From assembly GCA_934320845.1 (NCBI GenBank), contig CAKRFU010000015.1, positions 1-64,000 of the forward strand: a stretch of DNA of 64,000 nucleotides, written 5' to 3'. This document shows positions 9,342-18,583 of this stretch, piece after piece. How positions within the stretch are numbered: position 1 is the stretch's first letter; the number at the start of each line of letters is the position of its first letter. This DNA is from an uncultured Lachnospiraceae bacterium. Lineage in GTDB: Bacteria > Bacillota > Clostridia > Lachnospirales > Lachnospiraceae. Both the position numbers and the translations under genes were made by a program. The notes beneath the pieces are model-generated. The model had not been told where the DNA came from, made no database searches, and was given only the letters and a program-made list of their open reading frames with translations.

Positions 9342-10009
9342 TAGATCCTTATAAGGTGTTGGGAGTTACGCGCTCAGCTTCCCAGGAGGAAATAAAAAAA
9401 TCATATAGAAATTTGAGCAGAAAATATCATCCTGATGCAAATATCAATAATCCGGACAAGGAAGAAGCAGAGGAAAAGTTTAAAGAGATACAGCAGGCAT
9501 ATCACCAGATTATGGATGAACGTGAAAATGGCGGATATGGTTATAGCGAAGGCGGTTATTATGGCGGTGGAGCAGGTGGCTTTGGAAATACTTCAGGATA
9601 CGGAGGCTTTGCAGGAAATAATGATTCAGGTTCAGAAGAATACAATATGCATTTGAGGGCGGCATCAAATTACATTGCAAACAGATATTACAAAGAGGCG
9701 TTGAATGTTTTAAATCAAATGGAGGAACACAGTGCACGCTGGTATTATCTTTGTGCTATGGCAAATATCGGACTTGGAAACAATATTATTGCACTCGAAC
9801 AGGCAAGACAGGCAGTCGAGATGGAGCCTTATAATTTAGAGTTTGCTACACTTGTAAGAAAGCTTGAAACAGGAAATGTATGGTATGAAGACATGCAGTA
9901 TTCATATGATACTCCAGGGGAATCAACAGGCGGACTCTGCATGAAACTGTGTGTCACATATGCTGTATGTAACTGCTGTCTAAACAGTTCAGGTATGTGG
10001 ATGTGGTAA
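9338..10009 (+). CDS. DnaJ (J-domain) protein with TPR-like C-terminus
   Basis: 223 aa from ATG 9338, which overlaps the previous stop; GGAGG lies 5 nt upstream. A J domain (1-65) carries the HPD tripeptide in RKYHPDAN, so it should stimulate an Hsp70 ATPase. A Gly/Tyr-rich linker (about 68-105) leads to a helical region (about 108-185) resembling TPR repeats. It lacks the zinc-finger and substrate domains of DnaJ itself, so it is a specialised co-chaperone. The last 25 residues are Cys-rich (five Cys) and may bind metal or be lipid associated. Its link to the two upstream genes suggests a shared process. Confidence 0.88.
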   Translation: MIDPYKVLGVTRSASQEEIKKSYRNLSRKYHPDANINNPDKEEAEEKFKEIQQAYHQIMDERENGGYGYSEGGYYGGGAGGFGNTSGYGGFAGNNDSGSEEYNMHLRAASNYIANRYYKEALNVLNQMEEHSARWYYLCAMANIGLGNNIIALEQARQAVEMEPYNLEFATLVRKLETGNVWYEDMQYSYDTPGESTGGLCMKLCVTYAVCNCCLNSSGMWMW

Positions 10010-10053
10010 GTCTGATTTTAAGATAAGTATTATTTTAAGAGGTGAGGTAAATC

Positions 10054-10284
10054 ATGAGGGAAATGACATTTAAGATGGAACGTCCCGGTCTTGTAAAAGA
10101 GGGAGACAAGGTTCATGTAAGTGAAAAGAAAACAGCATTAAATTACAGTTATATTATTGAGCCGGCAGTGGCAATGTCCGGCTGCTTTAAAGTAAATGAA
10201 AGAATTGAGGACAGGGATGGAATAGTAAAAGAAGTAAAACACACTGAACGTGGATATTATGTTGTTGTAACTTTTGAAAAATAA
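10054..10284 (+). CDS. small conserved protein, unknown function
   Basis: 76 aa, good site AGAGGTGAGG before the ATG. A charged, beta-rich protein with an NYSYIIEPAVAMSGCF segment and one Cys near residue 48; no membrane segment, no recognised domain. It lies 45 bp after the DnaJ gene. An AT-rich stem (10279-10287 with 10304-10312) follows the stop and could end transcription weakly. Confidence 0.65.
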   Translation: MREMTFKMERPGLVKEGDKVHVSEKKTALNYSYIIEPAVAMSGCFKVNERIEDRDGIVKEVKHTERGYYVVVTFEK

Positions 10285-10356
10285 ATGAATTTTCAATCTG
10301 AAGCATTTATTTAGAGATAAGTAAGCAAAATAGAGGCAATTAAAAAGGAGTAAAAA

Positions 10357-10986
10357 ATGATTAAATTTGATAATACTGCCGTAATGAATTTTGAAAACGC
10401 GATGCGTGGTGCGAGAAATCCATTAAACAGCTGGGCGAGAAGTGACAGCAGTTACGATGAAAACGGAAACTTTGTGTTTGGACCAAATGACCTTGATCTT
10501 GCAAAAAGACTTTGTCAGGCGGGAAATGACCACAGAAAATTTATAAGACAGATATTTATATCAGTTGATATAACAGCACCTATTTATTGGTGGAAAGAGT
10601 ATGATACATACAAGGTAGGTACGGTTGCAAATTCAACAAGTACAATGCACAAGATACACAGCAAACCTTTTGAACTTTCGGATTTCAGTACAGACCATAT
10701 GACGGATGAGGCGCTTGATGCGATGAAATTTATGGTAAGTTCGCTTGAGAATATAAGACTTAAATATATGGAGACAAAGGATAAGGCACTTTGGTACAGT
10801 CTTATACAATTACTGCCGGAGAGCTATCATCAGATGAGAACATGCACAATGTCATATGAGAATGCAATTGCAATGTATAATGCACGCCATAATCATAAAC
10901 TTGCAGAGTGGCATACATTTTGTGACTGGGTATGTGAACTTCCTTACTTTACGGATTTATTTCCATTTATAGGGTCAGAGGAATAA
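10357..10986 (+). CDS. conserved protein, possibly a degenerate ThyX-like fold
   Basis: 209 aa with AAAAGGAG before the start. The layout recalls FAD-dependent thymidylate synthase ThyX: an early 'NDHRKFIRQIFISVDI' segment (compare the GH-S-x-EH helix), then a central 'WWKEYDTYKVG' plus 'NSTSTMHK' where ThyX has its RHR-x7-S motif, then a late helix 'CTMSYENAIAMYNAR' where ThyX has its NxR substrate helix. The RHR motif itself is absent, so thymidylate synthesis is unlikely. This homology is inferred by eye only; it may instead be a stand-alone conserved family. Confidence 0.4.
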   Translation: MIKFDNTAVMNFENAMRGARNPLNSWARSDSSYDENGNFVFGPNDLDLAKRLCQAGNDHRKFIRQIFISVDITAPIYWWKEYDTYKVGTVANSTSTMHKIHSKPFELSDFSTDHMTDEALDAMKFMVSSLENIRLKYMETKDKALWYSLIQLLPESYHQMRTCTMSYENAIAMYNARHNHKLAEWHTFCDWVCELPYFTDLFPFIGSEE

Positions 10987-11019
10987 AAATATATTATATA
11001 TTTATGGAGGAAAACATTA

Positions 11020-11409
11020 ATGTTAAAGACAGGTATTAAAGGACATCAGGAATTGGTAGTGACACAGGAACTTACAGCGAAAAATATGGGAAGCGGAGTT
11101 ATGGATGTGTTTGCAACTCCGGCTATGCTTGCGCTTATGGAAAAAACAGCATTTACAAGTGTAGCAGAATATCTCAACGAGGGCTGTGGCTCGGTTGGAA
11201 CTAAAGTAGATATAGAGCATGTGGCATCTTCACCTGTAGGAATGAAGATTACATGTGACAGTGAACTTATAGAAGTAGAAGGAAGAAAACTTGTATTTAA
11301 AGTTGAAGCTTATGATGAGAAAGGTCTTATCGGAAAAGGAACACATGAAAGATTTATTGTAGAAAATAAAAAGTTTCAGGAAAAGACAGACAACAAATTA
11401 GAAAAATAG
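11020..11409 (+). CDS. FlK-type thioesterase (hotdog fold)
   Basis: 129 aa, site ATGGAGG 10 nt upstream. The sequence fits the fluoroacetyl-CoA-thioesterase-like hotdog family: an N-terminal strand, then VFATPAMLALMEKTA (central helix with the conserved Glu), a CGSVGTKVDIEHVASSPVG stretch with the family His, and a final KGTHERFIV strand. The FlK residues Thr, Glu and His have candidates here (Thr near 38, Glu near 46, His near 67). Likely hydrolyses a short acyl-CoA; fluoroacetyl-CoA is not implied. It ends at a terminator shared with the convergent CoA-transferase gene. Confidence 0.85.
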   Translation: MLKTGIKGHQELVVTQELTAKNMGSGVMDVFATPAMLALMEKTAFTSVAEYLNEGCGSVGTKVDIEHVASSPVGMKITCDSELIEVEGRKLVFKVEAYDEKGLIGKGTHERFIVENKKFQEKTDNKLEK

Positions 11410-11421
11410 AAATGAGAATTA

Positions 11422-11470
11422 AAATCCCGGCAATTCATGTTTTGAGAAATCTGAACTGCCGGGATTTTTT
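11422..11470. terminator. bidirectional terminator
   Basis: AAATCCCGGCA (from 11422) pairs with TGCCGGGATTT (from 11457), extended by TTCA/TGAA around a mismatch. T run on the + strand and an A run upstream allow it to end both the thioesterase gene and the convergent CoA-transferase gene. Confidence 0.85.
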
Positions 11471-11506
11471 GCTTATAAAAACAGATTATTTTATATAAAA
11501 TTATAA

Positions 11507-12850
11507 TTATCTCTTATTGCTCTGTTTCCAAATATGCATTTTTTCTGCGTCTGCAATAAGCTGATCCCTGAAATCAGGATGTGCAACTGAGATAAGAGCT
11601 TCAGCTTTCTGCCATGCAGATAAACCTTTGAGATTGACGATACCGTACTCAGTGACAAAATAGTTTACGTTTGCACGGGTATCGGTAACGATTGAACCGT
11701 TTGTAAGAGTAGGTTTAATTCTTGACTGAATAGTACCATCTTTTGTCTTGAAAGTAGAAGACATGCAGATAAAGCTCTTTCCGCCGTTTGAAAGATAAGC
11801 ACCAAGTACGAAGTCAAGCTGTCCGCCTGCACCGCTGATATGTTTTGTTCCTGCGCTTTCTGCGTTTACCTGTCCGAATAAATCAATATCGACAGCATTG
11901 TTTATAGAAATGAAATTGTCTATTGAAGCGATAACTGACATATCGTTTGTGTAATTAACAGGAGCACTCATACATTCAGGATTTTCGTTCAGATAATCAT
12001 AAAGTTTCTTTGTTCCTGAACCAAAAGCGTATACCTGGCGTCCTTTGTCGCGTGTTTTTCTAAGACCTGTAATCTTGCCTGCTTTTGCAATATCGACAAA
12101 AGCGTCAACGTACATTTCAGTATGTACACCGAGATCTTTTAAGTCAGACTGTGCAATAAGTGATCCAACAGCATTTGGCATACCACCGATACCAAGCTGT
12201 AAACATGCACCGTCAGGGATTTCATCAACTATATATTTAGCAACAGCCTCATCGACGGCAGTAGTAGGAGCAGGTGCACCTGTTTCGAGAATTGCAGGAT
12301 TGTCACCCTCAACTATCATGTCAACTTTGCTGATGTGAATGCCGTTTTCAAAACCGCCAAGACAGCGAGGCATATTTTTGTTAACTTCAACGATAATGAT
12401 GTCGGCAACTTCACAACATGCAGCCATGTGGGAAGCGTTTGGACCAAAATTGAAGAAACCGTGAGCGTCCATAGGAGAAGCCTGGAACATTGCTACACGA
12501 GGCGGAGTTTTGCTGTCTCTGTAGTATCTTGGAAGTTCAGAATACTTGATAGGAGCATAAAAACAAAATCCTTTTGCGACAGCTTTTCTTTCAATACCGC
12601 TGCTGTGCCATGAATTCCATGTAAAATGTGAAGCAGGGTCTTCAATCTTAAAGATTTCAGGCTCTTTCATAAGAATACCGCCGCGGATATTTACGTCTGT
12701 AAGTTCAGGCATACGTTTTGCGAGTGCTTTGTCAAGAGCATCAACAGTGCCGGTACACCATCCGTAATCAATCCAGTCACCGGATTTGATAACTTTGACT
12801 GCTTCATCGGCAGAAGTAAGTTTCTGCTTGTAAATTTCATTAAAATCCAT
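11507..12850 (-). CDS. but: butyryl-CoA:acetate CoA-transferase
   Basis: 447 aa. Start at 12850 (GAGGAT 8 nt before, N-terminus [10 protein letters not shown]); an in-frame extension to 12949 runs through the leader and is not favoured. Family I CoA-transferase/acetyl-CoA hydrolase type. Visible marks: [10 protein letters not shown] (221-229), the catalytic Glu245 in [10 protein letters not shown], and GGQLDF with the glycine-rich CoA loop. Length and N-terminus agree with Roseburia/Faecalibacterium But. It exchanges CoA from butyryl-CoA to acetate, the last step of butyrate formation. Specificity against 4-hydroxybutyrate is not certain from sequence alone, but it lies divergent to the complete butyrate operon. 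Confidence 0.92.
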   Translation of the reverse strand: MDFNEIYKQKLTSADEAVKVIKSGDWIDYGWCTGTVDALDKALAKRMPELTDVNIRGGILMKEPEIFKIEDPASHFTWNSWHSSGIERKAVAKGFCFYAPIKYSELPRYYRDSKTPPRVAMFQASPMDAHGFFNFGPNASHMAACCEVADIIIVEVNKNMPRCLGGFENGIHISKVDMIVEGDNPAILETGAPAPTTAVDEAVAKYIVDEIPDGACLQLGIGGMPNAVGSLIAQSDLKDLGVHTEMYVDAFVDIAKAGKITGLRKTRDKGRQVYAFGSGTKKLYDYLNENPECMSAPVNYTNDMSVIASIDNFISINNAVDIDLFGQVNAESAGTKHISGAGGQLDFVLGAYLSNGGKSFICMSSTFKTKDGTIQSRIKPTLTNGSIVTDTRANVNYFVTEYGIVNLKGLSAWQKAEALISVAHPDFRDQLIADAEKMHIWKQSNKR

Positions 12851-12865
12851 AATTATCCTCATTTC

Positions 12866-12950
12866 TGTGTCACAAGATAGTTGTAATATCCCAGATATGC
12901 GGTATATTTTTAATACCGCAGAAAATAAGAAATGCCTGCACCGTGACACA
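12866..12950 (-). promoter_or_regulatory. structured leader of the CoA-transferase mRNA
   Basis: Two nested inverted repeats lie between promoter and start codon. Outer arms: TGTGTCAC (12866-12873) and GTGACACA (12943-12950), perfect 8 bp. Inner arms: TGCGGTAT (12898-12905) and ATACCGCA (12913-12920), perfect 8 bp with a 7-nt loop. The outer arm nearest the gene ends 4 nt from the ribosome site (12857-12862), so folding could hide or expose it. Alternatively the outer arms are a protein-binding site. Confidence 0.5.
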
Positions 12951-12974
12951 AGTGCATAGCTTTATTTTAATAAT

Positions 12975-13003
12975 AGAATAACACTATTGAAAAAAATAAG
13001 CAA
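12975..13003 (-). promoter_or_regulatory. promoter of the CoA-transferase gene
   Basis: On the minus strand TTGCTT (13003-12998), 17-bp spacer, TATTCT (12980-12975). The predicted start near 12968 gives a leader of about 118 nt that contains the nested inverted repeats. Confidence 0.55.
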
Positions 13004-13104
13004 CAAATGAATTGTGTAATAGATTGCCGCCACTGTAAGAAATTGTAAAAAAAACTTAAGATTATAAAATATAAATTAAAAATAAAATAGTAGTTTGAAA
13101 AAAC

Positions 13105-13133
13105 TTGCTTAATTTGTTTTTTTGTTATATGAT
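13105..13133 (+). promoter_or_regulatory. promoter of the butyrate operon
   Basis: TTGCTT (13105-13110), 17-bp spacer, TATGAT (13128-13133). The -35 hexamer is the same as that of the divergent CoA-transferase promoter, and the leader to the thl start is about 150 nt. No other hairpin or clear operator is seen in 13134-13270. Confidence 0.5.
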
Positions 13134-13292
13134 TATTTGTGATAGAGCCGATTGTGTGTGAATGTTACATATTATTAGAACGACGAAAGATAAAGTCGGT
13201 ATTATGTAAAACAATTTGTAATTAGTTGGTCGGTTTCTAAATTAAAACTGATGAAAACTCAGTGATTATTGGACAAGGAGGAACTTATTTTT

Positions 13293-14477
13293 ATGGCAAA
13301 GAAAGTAGTTTTAGCAGGCGCTTGTCGTACTGCAATCGGAAAAATGGGCGGAGGATTAAGCACTACTCCAGCACCAGTATTAGGTTCAATTGTTATTAAG
13401 GAAGCTCTTAAGAGAGCTAATGTACCTGCAGATCAGGTTGATCATGTATATATGGGATGCGTTATCCAGGCAGGTTTAGGACAGAACGTTGCACGTCAGG
13501 CTTCACTCAAAGCAGGACTTCCTGTTGAGACACCAGCCGTTACTGTAAACGTAGTTTGTGGTTCTGGTCTTAACTGTGTAAATATGGCTGCTCAGATGAT
13601 TCAGGCAGGAGATGCTGACATCGTTGTTGCAGGTGGTATGGAGAACATGTCTATGGCACCTTATGCTATGATGCAGGGTCGTTTCGGATATCGTATGAAC
13701 AACGGAAAACTTGTTGATACAATGGTAAATGATGCTCTTTGGGATGCATTCAACCAGTATCACATGATGATTACAGCAGAGAACGTTGCTGACCAGTGGG
13801 GACTTACACGTGAAGAACTTGATGAGTTTGCAGCAAACAGCCAGCAGAAATGTGAGAAAGCTATCGCAGCAGGCGCATTTGATGATGAAATCGTTCCTGT
13901 TGAAGTTAAGACAAGAAAAGGTGTTACAGTATTTGATAAAGATGAGGGACCACGTCCTGGAACAACAGCTGAAAGCCTTTCAAAACTTAAATGCTGTTCA
14001 GGAAAAGAAGGCGGCGTAGTTACAGCAGGTAACGCATCAGGAATCAATGATGGTGCTGCTGCAATCGTTGTTATGAGCGAAGAGAAAGCTAAAGAGCTCG
14101 GTGTTACACCAATGGCTACATTCGTTGCCGGAGCACTTGGCGGAGTAGATCCTTCAATCATGGGTGTTGGACCTGTTGCTTCTACAAAGAAAGTTCTTGC
14201 AAAGACTGGTCTTACAATTGATGACTTCGATGTATATGAAGCAAATGAAGCATTTGCTGCACAGTCAGTAGCAGTTGGAAAAGACCTTAACTTTGATCTT
14301 TCAAAACTTAATCCAAACGGTGGTGCTATTGCACTTGGACATCCGGTTGGAGCTTCAGGATGCCGTATCCTTGTTACACTTCTTCATGAGATGCAGAAGA
14401 TGGATGCTAAGAGAGGTCTTGCTACACTTTGTATCGGTGGTGGAATGGGCTGCTCAACAGTTGTTGAGAGAGACTAA
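13293..14477 (+). CDS. thlA: acetyl-CoA C-acetyltransferase (thiolase)
   Basis: 394 aa from ATG 13293 (AAGGAGG at 13275-13281); a TTG 24 bp upstream is in frame but overlaps that site. Joins two acetyl-CoA to acetoacetyl-CoA, the entry to butyrate synthesis. The acylated Cys89 lies in NVVCGSG; the other catalytic residues are in [15 protein letters not shown] (His) and CIGGGMG (Cys near 380). Full length for biosynthetic thiolases. First gene of thl-crt-hbd-bcd-etfB-etfA, all on one strand with gaps of 50-180 bp. Confidence 0.97.
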   Translation: MAKKVVLAGACRTAIGKMGGGLSTTPAPVLGSIVIKEALKRANVPADQVDHVYMGCVIQAGLGQNVARQASLKAGLPVETPAVTVNVVCGSGLNCVNMAAQMIQAGDADIVVAGGMENMSMAPYAMMQGRFGYRMNNGKLVDTMVNDALWDAFNQYHMMITAENVADQWGLTREELDEFAANSQQKCEKAIAAGAFDDEIVPVEVKTRKGVTVFDKDEGPRPGTTAESLSKLKCCSGKEGGVVTAGNASGINDGAAAIVVMSEEKAKELGVTPMATFVAGALGGVDPSIMGVGPVASTKKVLAKTGLTIDDFDVYEANEAFAAQSVAVGKDLNFDLSKLNPNGGAIALGHPVGASGCRILVTLLHEMQKMDAKRGLATLCIGGGMGCSTVVERD

Positions 14478-14537
14478 TCCGTTTTCAGATACAGCAGTTG
14501 TTTGAGATATTTGAGAAAGCATTGAAAATAAATATTA

Positions 14538-14567
14538 CCGGATATTCTATTGATTAAGGATATCCGG
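14538..14567 (+). other. intercistronic hairpin thl-crt
   Basis: CCGGATATTC (14538-14547) pairs with GGATATCCGG (14558-14567), one mismatch or G-T pair, 10-nt loop, no T run. More likely an mRNA stability or processing hairpin than a terminator. Confidence 0.55.
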
Positions 14568-14599
14568 GTTAATATGTATCTTAAAAAGGAGTAAATATC

Positions 14600-15388
14600 A
14601 TGGATTTTATTTTATATGAAGTTAAAGATGCCGTTGCAACTATTACAATCAATCGTCCAAAGGCATTAAATGCTTTAAACAGCCAGGTTCTTGATGAACT
14701 TAATGCTACACTTGATGCAATTGATCTTGATACAGTTAGAGCCGTTATCCTTACAGGAGCAGGCGACAAGTCTTTCGTTGCCGGTGCTGACATCGGAGAG
14801 ATGAGCACACTTACAAAGGCTGAAGGCGAAGCATTTGGTAAAAAAGGAAATGATGTATTCCGTAAACTTGAGACATTACCTATCCCTGTTATCGCAGCAG
14901 TAAACGGTTTTGCTCTCGGTGGCGGATGTGAGATTTCTATGAGTTGCGATATCCGTATCTGCTCAGAAAATGCAATGTTCGGACAGCCTGAGGTTGGTCT
15001 CGGAATTACACCTGGATTTGGTGGAACACAGAGACTTGCCAGAACAGTTGGTGTTGGTATGGCTAAACAGCTTATCTACACAGCAAGAAACATCAAGGCT
15101 GATGAGGCTTACAGAATCGGTCTTGTAAATGCAGTATATCCTGCTGAGGAACTTATCCCAGCAGCAGAGAAACTTGCAGCTACAATTGCAAAGAATGCTC
15201 CTATTGCAGTCCGCAATTGTAAGAAAGCAATCAATGATGGTCTTCAGGTTGATATGGACAAGGCTATCGTTATCGAAGAAAAACTCTTTGGTGACTGCTT
15301 TGAGACAGAAGACCAAAAAGCAGGAATGGGCAATTTCCTTGCACCTAAGGATCAGAAGGTTAAGGTTGTTCCATTTAAGAACTGCTAA
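14600..15388 (+). CDS. crt: 3-hydroxybutyryl-CoA dehydratase (crotonase)
   Basis: 262 aa, AAAAGGAG before the start. Crotonase fold: the oxyanion segment FVAGADIGEM (59-68) and ALGGGCE (105-111), with catalytic Glu111 and Glu131 (GQPEVGLGI) both present, so a hydratase rather than another crotonase-family enzyme. Converts 3-hydroxybutyryl-CoA to crotonyl-CoA. Placed between thl and hbd. Confidence 0.96.
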   Translation: MDFILYEVKDAVATITINRPKALNALNSQVLDELNATLDAIDLDTVRAVILTGAGDKSFVAGADIGEMSTLTKAEGEAFGKKGNDVFRKLETLPIPVIAAVNGFALGGGCEISMSCDIRICSENAMFGQPEVGLGITPGFGGTQRLARTVGVGMAKQLIYTARNIKADEAYRIGLVNAVYPAEELIPAAEKLAATIAKNAPIAVRNCKKAINDGLQVDMDKAIVIEEKLFGDCFETEDQKAGMGNFLAPKDQKVKVVPFKNC

Positions 15389-15495
15389 TTAAAAATAAAA
15401 AGCATTGAATAGAGAAAATATTCATTTAATTGGCTGTGAATTCAGCCACAGATATCTGACATACAGATAAATATAAAAATTATGGAGGTTATATC

Positions 15496-16368
15496 ATGAA
15501 AGTAGGCGTTATTGGTGCTGGTACTATGGGACAGGGCATTGCTAAGGCATTTGCTCAGACAGAAGGTTTTGAAGTAGCTCTTTGCGACATCAAGCAGGAG
15601 TGGGCTGAAGGCGGAAAAGAAAAAATCGCTAAAGGCTATGACAGACTTGTTCAGAAAGGAAAGAAGACACAGGAAGAAGTTGATACAATCCTTTCAAGAA
15701 TCACACCGGGCTTAAAAGAAGACCTTTGTGCAGATTGTGATCTTATCGTAGAAGCTGCATTTGAAGATATGCAGGTTAAAAAGACAACATTTGCTGAGTT
15801 AGATAAGATTGCTAAACCAGAGTGCATTTTTGCATCAAATACATCAAGTCTTTCTATTACAGAGATTGGCAACGGACTTACACGTCCAATGGTAGGTATG
15901 CATTTCTTCAATCCTGCTGACCGTATGAAACTTATTGAGGTTATTGCCGGTGTTAACACACCTGCTGAGACAGTTGACTCAATCAAGAAGATTTCAGAGC
16001 AGATTGGAAAGACACCTGTACAGGTAAATGAAGCTGCTGGATTCGTAGTAAACCGTATCCTTATCCCAATGATTAATGAAGCAGCATTCATCAAGATGGA
16101 AGGTGTTTCTGACATTGCAGGTATTGATGCAGCTATGAAGCTTGGTGCAAACCATCCAATGGGACCTTTAGAGTTAGGTGACTTTATTGGTCTTGATATC
16201 TGCCTTGCTATCATGGACGTTCTTTACAATGAGACAGGTGACAGCAAGTATCGTGCTTGCCCACTTCTCCGTAAAATGGTTCGTGGTGGAAATCTTGGCG
16301 TTAAGAGTGGAAAAGGTTTCTATGTATACAATGCTGATCGTACAAAGACAGCAGTTGATGCACAGTAA
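15496..16368 (+). CDS. hbd: 3-hydroxybutyryl-CoA dehydrogenase
   Basis: 290 aa, GGAGG 8 nt before the start. Rossmann motif GAGTMG (7-12) for NAD(P)H, catalytic Ser117 in NTSSLSIT and His136 in MHFFNPADR, C-terminal helical dimer domain with NRILIPMINEA. Reduces acetoacetyl-CoA to 3-hydroxybutyryl-CoA. Whether NADH or NADPH is used cannot be read with confidence. Confidence 0.97.
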   Translation: MKVGVIGAGTMGQGIAKAFAQTEGFEVALCDIKQEWAEGGKEKIAKGYDRLVQKGKKTQEEVDTILSRITPGLKEDLCADCDLIVEAAFEDMQVKKTTFAELDKIAKPECIFASNTSSLSITEIGNGLTRPMVGMHFFNPADRMKLIEVIAGVNTPAETVDSIKKISEQIGKTPVQVNEAAGFVVNRILIPMINEAAFIKMEGVSDIAGIDAAMKLGANHPMGPLELGDFIGLDICLAIMDVLYNETGDSKYRACPLLRKMVRGGNLGVKSGKGFYVYNADRTKTAVDAQ

Positions 16369-16440
16369 TTAAAAATTATTACATGATTAAATACAGTTAA
16401 AAATTGTATGATAAAGTGATGATTTACTAATATGTATTTT

Positions 16441-16484
16441 CTAAACCTATTGCCGTGTATAATAAATATGCGGCAGGGGTTTAG
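16441..16484 (+). other. intercistronic hairpin hbd-bcd
   Basis: CTAAACC (16441-16447) pairs with GGTTTAG (16478-16484) and TTGCCG with CGGCA inside it, loop about 15 nt, no T run. Sits in the longest gap of the operon (183 bp), so could set different mRNA levels for the two halves. Confidence 0.5.
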
Positions 16485-16551
16485 TAAAATAAATTGTGTT
16501 CCGGATACGTAGCGGTACACTATAAAAATATGAAAGGTGGTAAAGAAAGGC

Positions 16552-17721
16552 ATGGATTTTACATTAAGTAAAAAGCATGAGATGGCGAGACAGCTTTTCA
16601 AAGATTTCGCTGAAAATGAAGTTAAACCTGTTGCTCAGGAGACTGATGAGACAGAACATTTCCCAATGGAAACTGTTAAGAAAATGGCAAAGAGTGGTTT
16701 CATGGGTATTCCAATTCCAAAGGAGTACGGTGGACAGGGTTGTGATATTTTAACATATATTATGTGTGTAGAGGAACTTGCAAAAGTTTGTGGTACAACA
16801 AGTGTAGTTGTTTCAGCTCATACATCACTTTGTGCAGATCCTATTCTTACTTATGGTACAGAAGAACAGAAGCAGAAATACCTTCCAAAACTTGCAAGCG
16901 GTGAGTGGATTGGTGCATTTGGTCTTACAGAGCCAGGTGCAGGTACAGATGCTCAGGGTGTTCAGACAAAAGCTGTACTTGATGGAGATGAGTGGGTACT
17001 TAACGGTTCTAAGTGCTTCATCACAAACGGTGAAGTTGCTGACGTTTATATTGTTATCGCTTACACAGACATTATCGAAGGAAAGAAAGGCAGAAAGATT
17101 AAAAAATTCTCTGCATTTATCGTAGAAAAAGGAACACCTGGATTTACATTCGGAACAAAAGAGAAGAAGATGGGTATCCGTGGTTCTTCAACATATGAGC
17201 TTATTTTCCAGGATTGCCGTATCCCTAAAGATGCACTCTTAGGACCTCAGGGCAAAGGATTCCCTATCGCTATGCACACTCTTGATGGTGGACGTATCGG
17301 TATTGCTGCTCAGGCACTTGGTCTTGCAGAAGGTGCACTCGACAGAACAATCGAGTACACAAAAGAAAGAAAGCAGTTTGGTCGTACAATCGCACAGCAG
17401 CAGAATACTCAGTTCCAGCTTGCTGATATGGCTACAAAGGTTGAAGCTGCAAAGAACTTAGTTTACAGAGCTGCACTTAAGAAACAGGAATTTGCTGACG
17501 GTGCAAAGGTATCTTACTCAGTAGAAGCTGCTATGGCTAAACTTTATGCAGCAGAAGTTGCAATGGAAGTTACAACAAAAGCAGTTCAGTTACATGGTGG
17601 TTATGGTTACATCAGAGAGTACGATGTTGAGCGTATGATGCGTGATGCTAAGATTACTGAGATTTATGAAGGAACAAGTGAAGTTCAGAGAATGGTTATC
17701 TCAGGTGCATTACTTAAATAA
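16552..17721 (+). CDS. bcd: butyryl-CoA dehydrogenase
   Basis: 389 aa from ATG 16552 (GAAAGG just upstream); an in-frame GTG at 16537 is less likely. Acyl-CoA dehydrogenase: N-terminal helices, FGLTEPGAGTDAQG (FAD/substrate strand), RGSSTYEL, and the catalytic base Glu373 in IYEGTSE. Reduces crotonyl-CoA to butyryl-CoA. Followed by etfB and etfA, the arrangement of the Bcd-EtfAB complex that in Clostridia couples this to ferredoxin reduction by NADH (established for the family, inferred here). Confidence 0.97.
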   Translation: MDFTLSKKHEMARQLFKDFAENEVKPVAQETDETEHFPMETVKKMAKSGFMGIPIPKEYGGQGCDILTYIMCVEELAKVCGTTSVVVSAHTSLCADPILTYGTEEQKQKYLPKLASGEWIGAFGLTEPGAGTDAQGVQTKAVLDGDEWVLNGSKCFITNGEVADVYIVIAYTDIIEGKKGRKIKKFSAFIVEKGTPGFTFGTKEKKMGIRGSSTYELIFQDCRIPKDALLGPQGKGFPIAMHTLDGGRIGIAAQALGLAEGALDRTIEYTKERKQFGRTIAQQQNTQFQLADMATKVEAAKNLVYRAALKKQEFADGAKVSYSVEAAMAKLYAAEVAMEVTTKAVQLHGGYGYIREYDVERMMRDAKITEIYEGTSEVQRMVISGALLK

Positions 17722-17772
17722 TATCGTAAATAAAAACATAAACCAAAAAATAAGACAAGGAGTGACAAAGCT

Positions 17773-18558
17773 GTGAAAATAGTAGTATGTGTAAAACAGG
17801 TTCCAGATACTAAAGGCGGAGTTAAATTTAATCCGGACGGTACTTTGGATAGAGGTGCTATGCTTGCAATCATGAACCCTGATGACAAAGCAGGTTTGGA
17901 AGCAGCACTTAGAATAAAAGATGAATATGGTGCAGAGGTTACTGTACTTACAATGGGACTTCCAAAAGCAGAGGAAGTGCTTCGTGAAGCAATCGCAATG
18001 GGTGCAGACAAGGGTATCCTTGTAACTGACAGAGTTTTAGGTGGTGCTGATACTTGGGCAACATCTACAACAATTGCCGGTGCACTTAGAAATATTGATT
18101 ATGATCTTATTATCACTGGTCGTCAGGCTATCGACGGTGATACAGCACAGGTTGGTCCTCAGATTTCTGAGCACCTTGATATCCCTGTAATCTCTTATGC
18201 TAAAGATATTAAGATTGAGGGAGACAGTGTTGTAGTTGAGCGTCAGTATGATGACAGATATCATGTATTAAAAGCTAAGATGCCTTGCTTAGTTACAGCT
18301 CTTTCAGAATTAAATGAGCCTCGTTATATGACTCCAGGAGGAATCTTTGATGCTTACGATGCTGAGATTACAGTATGGGGCAGAAAAGACCTTAAAGATG
18401 TTGATGATTCTAACCTTGGTCTTAAGGGATCACCTACAAAGATTGCTAAAGCTTCTGACAAAGTTAGAAAGGGAGCTGGCGAGAAGGTTACTCCAGAAGA
18501 TGCAGATCAGGCAGTTTCATACATCATGGACAAATTAAAAGAGAAACATGTAATCTAA
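17773..18558 (+). CDS. etfB: electron transfer flavoprotein beta subunit
   Basis: 261 aa, GTG start with CAAGGAG 11-16 nt upstream. Starts with MKIVVCVKQVPD and carries the 'AIDGDTAQVGPQ' signature of ETF beta (about 119-130). Pairs with the next gene to form ETF, passing electrons between NADH, ferredoxin and Bcd. Gap to bcd is 51 bp. Confidence 0.97.
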   Translation: MKIVVCVKQVPDTKGGVKFNPDGTLDRGAMLAIMNPDDKAGLEAALRIKDEYGAEVTVLTMGLPKAEEVLREAIAMGADKGILVTDRVLGGADTWATSTTIAGALRNIDYDLIITGRQAIDGDTAQVGPQISEHLDIPVISYAKDIKIEGDSVVVERQYDDRYHVLKAKMPCLVTALSELNEPRYMTPGGIFDAYDAEITVWGRKDLKDVDDSNLGLKGSPTKIAKASDKVRKGAGEKVTPEDADQAVSYIMDKLKEKHVI

Positions 18559-18583
18559 AATTTATAAGGAAGTGGTGACTAAA

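Noticed and set aside
12850..12949. N-terminal extension of the CoA-transferase
   Set aside because: It would use the leader hairpins as coding sequence, begins without a ribosome site and is absent in known Roseburia-type enzymes; MDFNEIYKQ has GAGGAT upstream.
13122..13139. Possible Rex operator before thl (TTGTTA...)
   Set aside because: One half fits TTGTTAA but the other half matches only 3 of 7 bases, and it coincides with the -10 box by chance.
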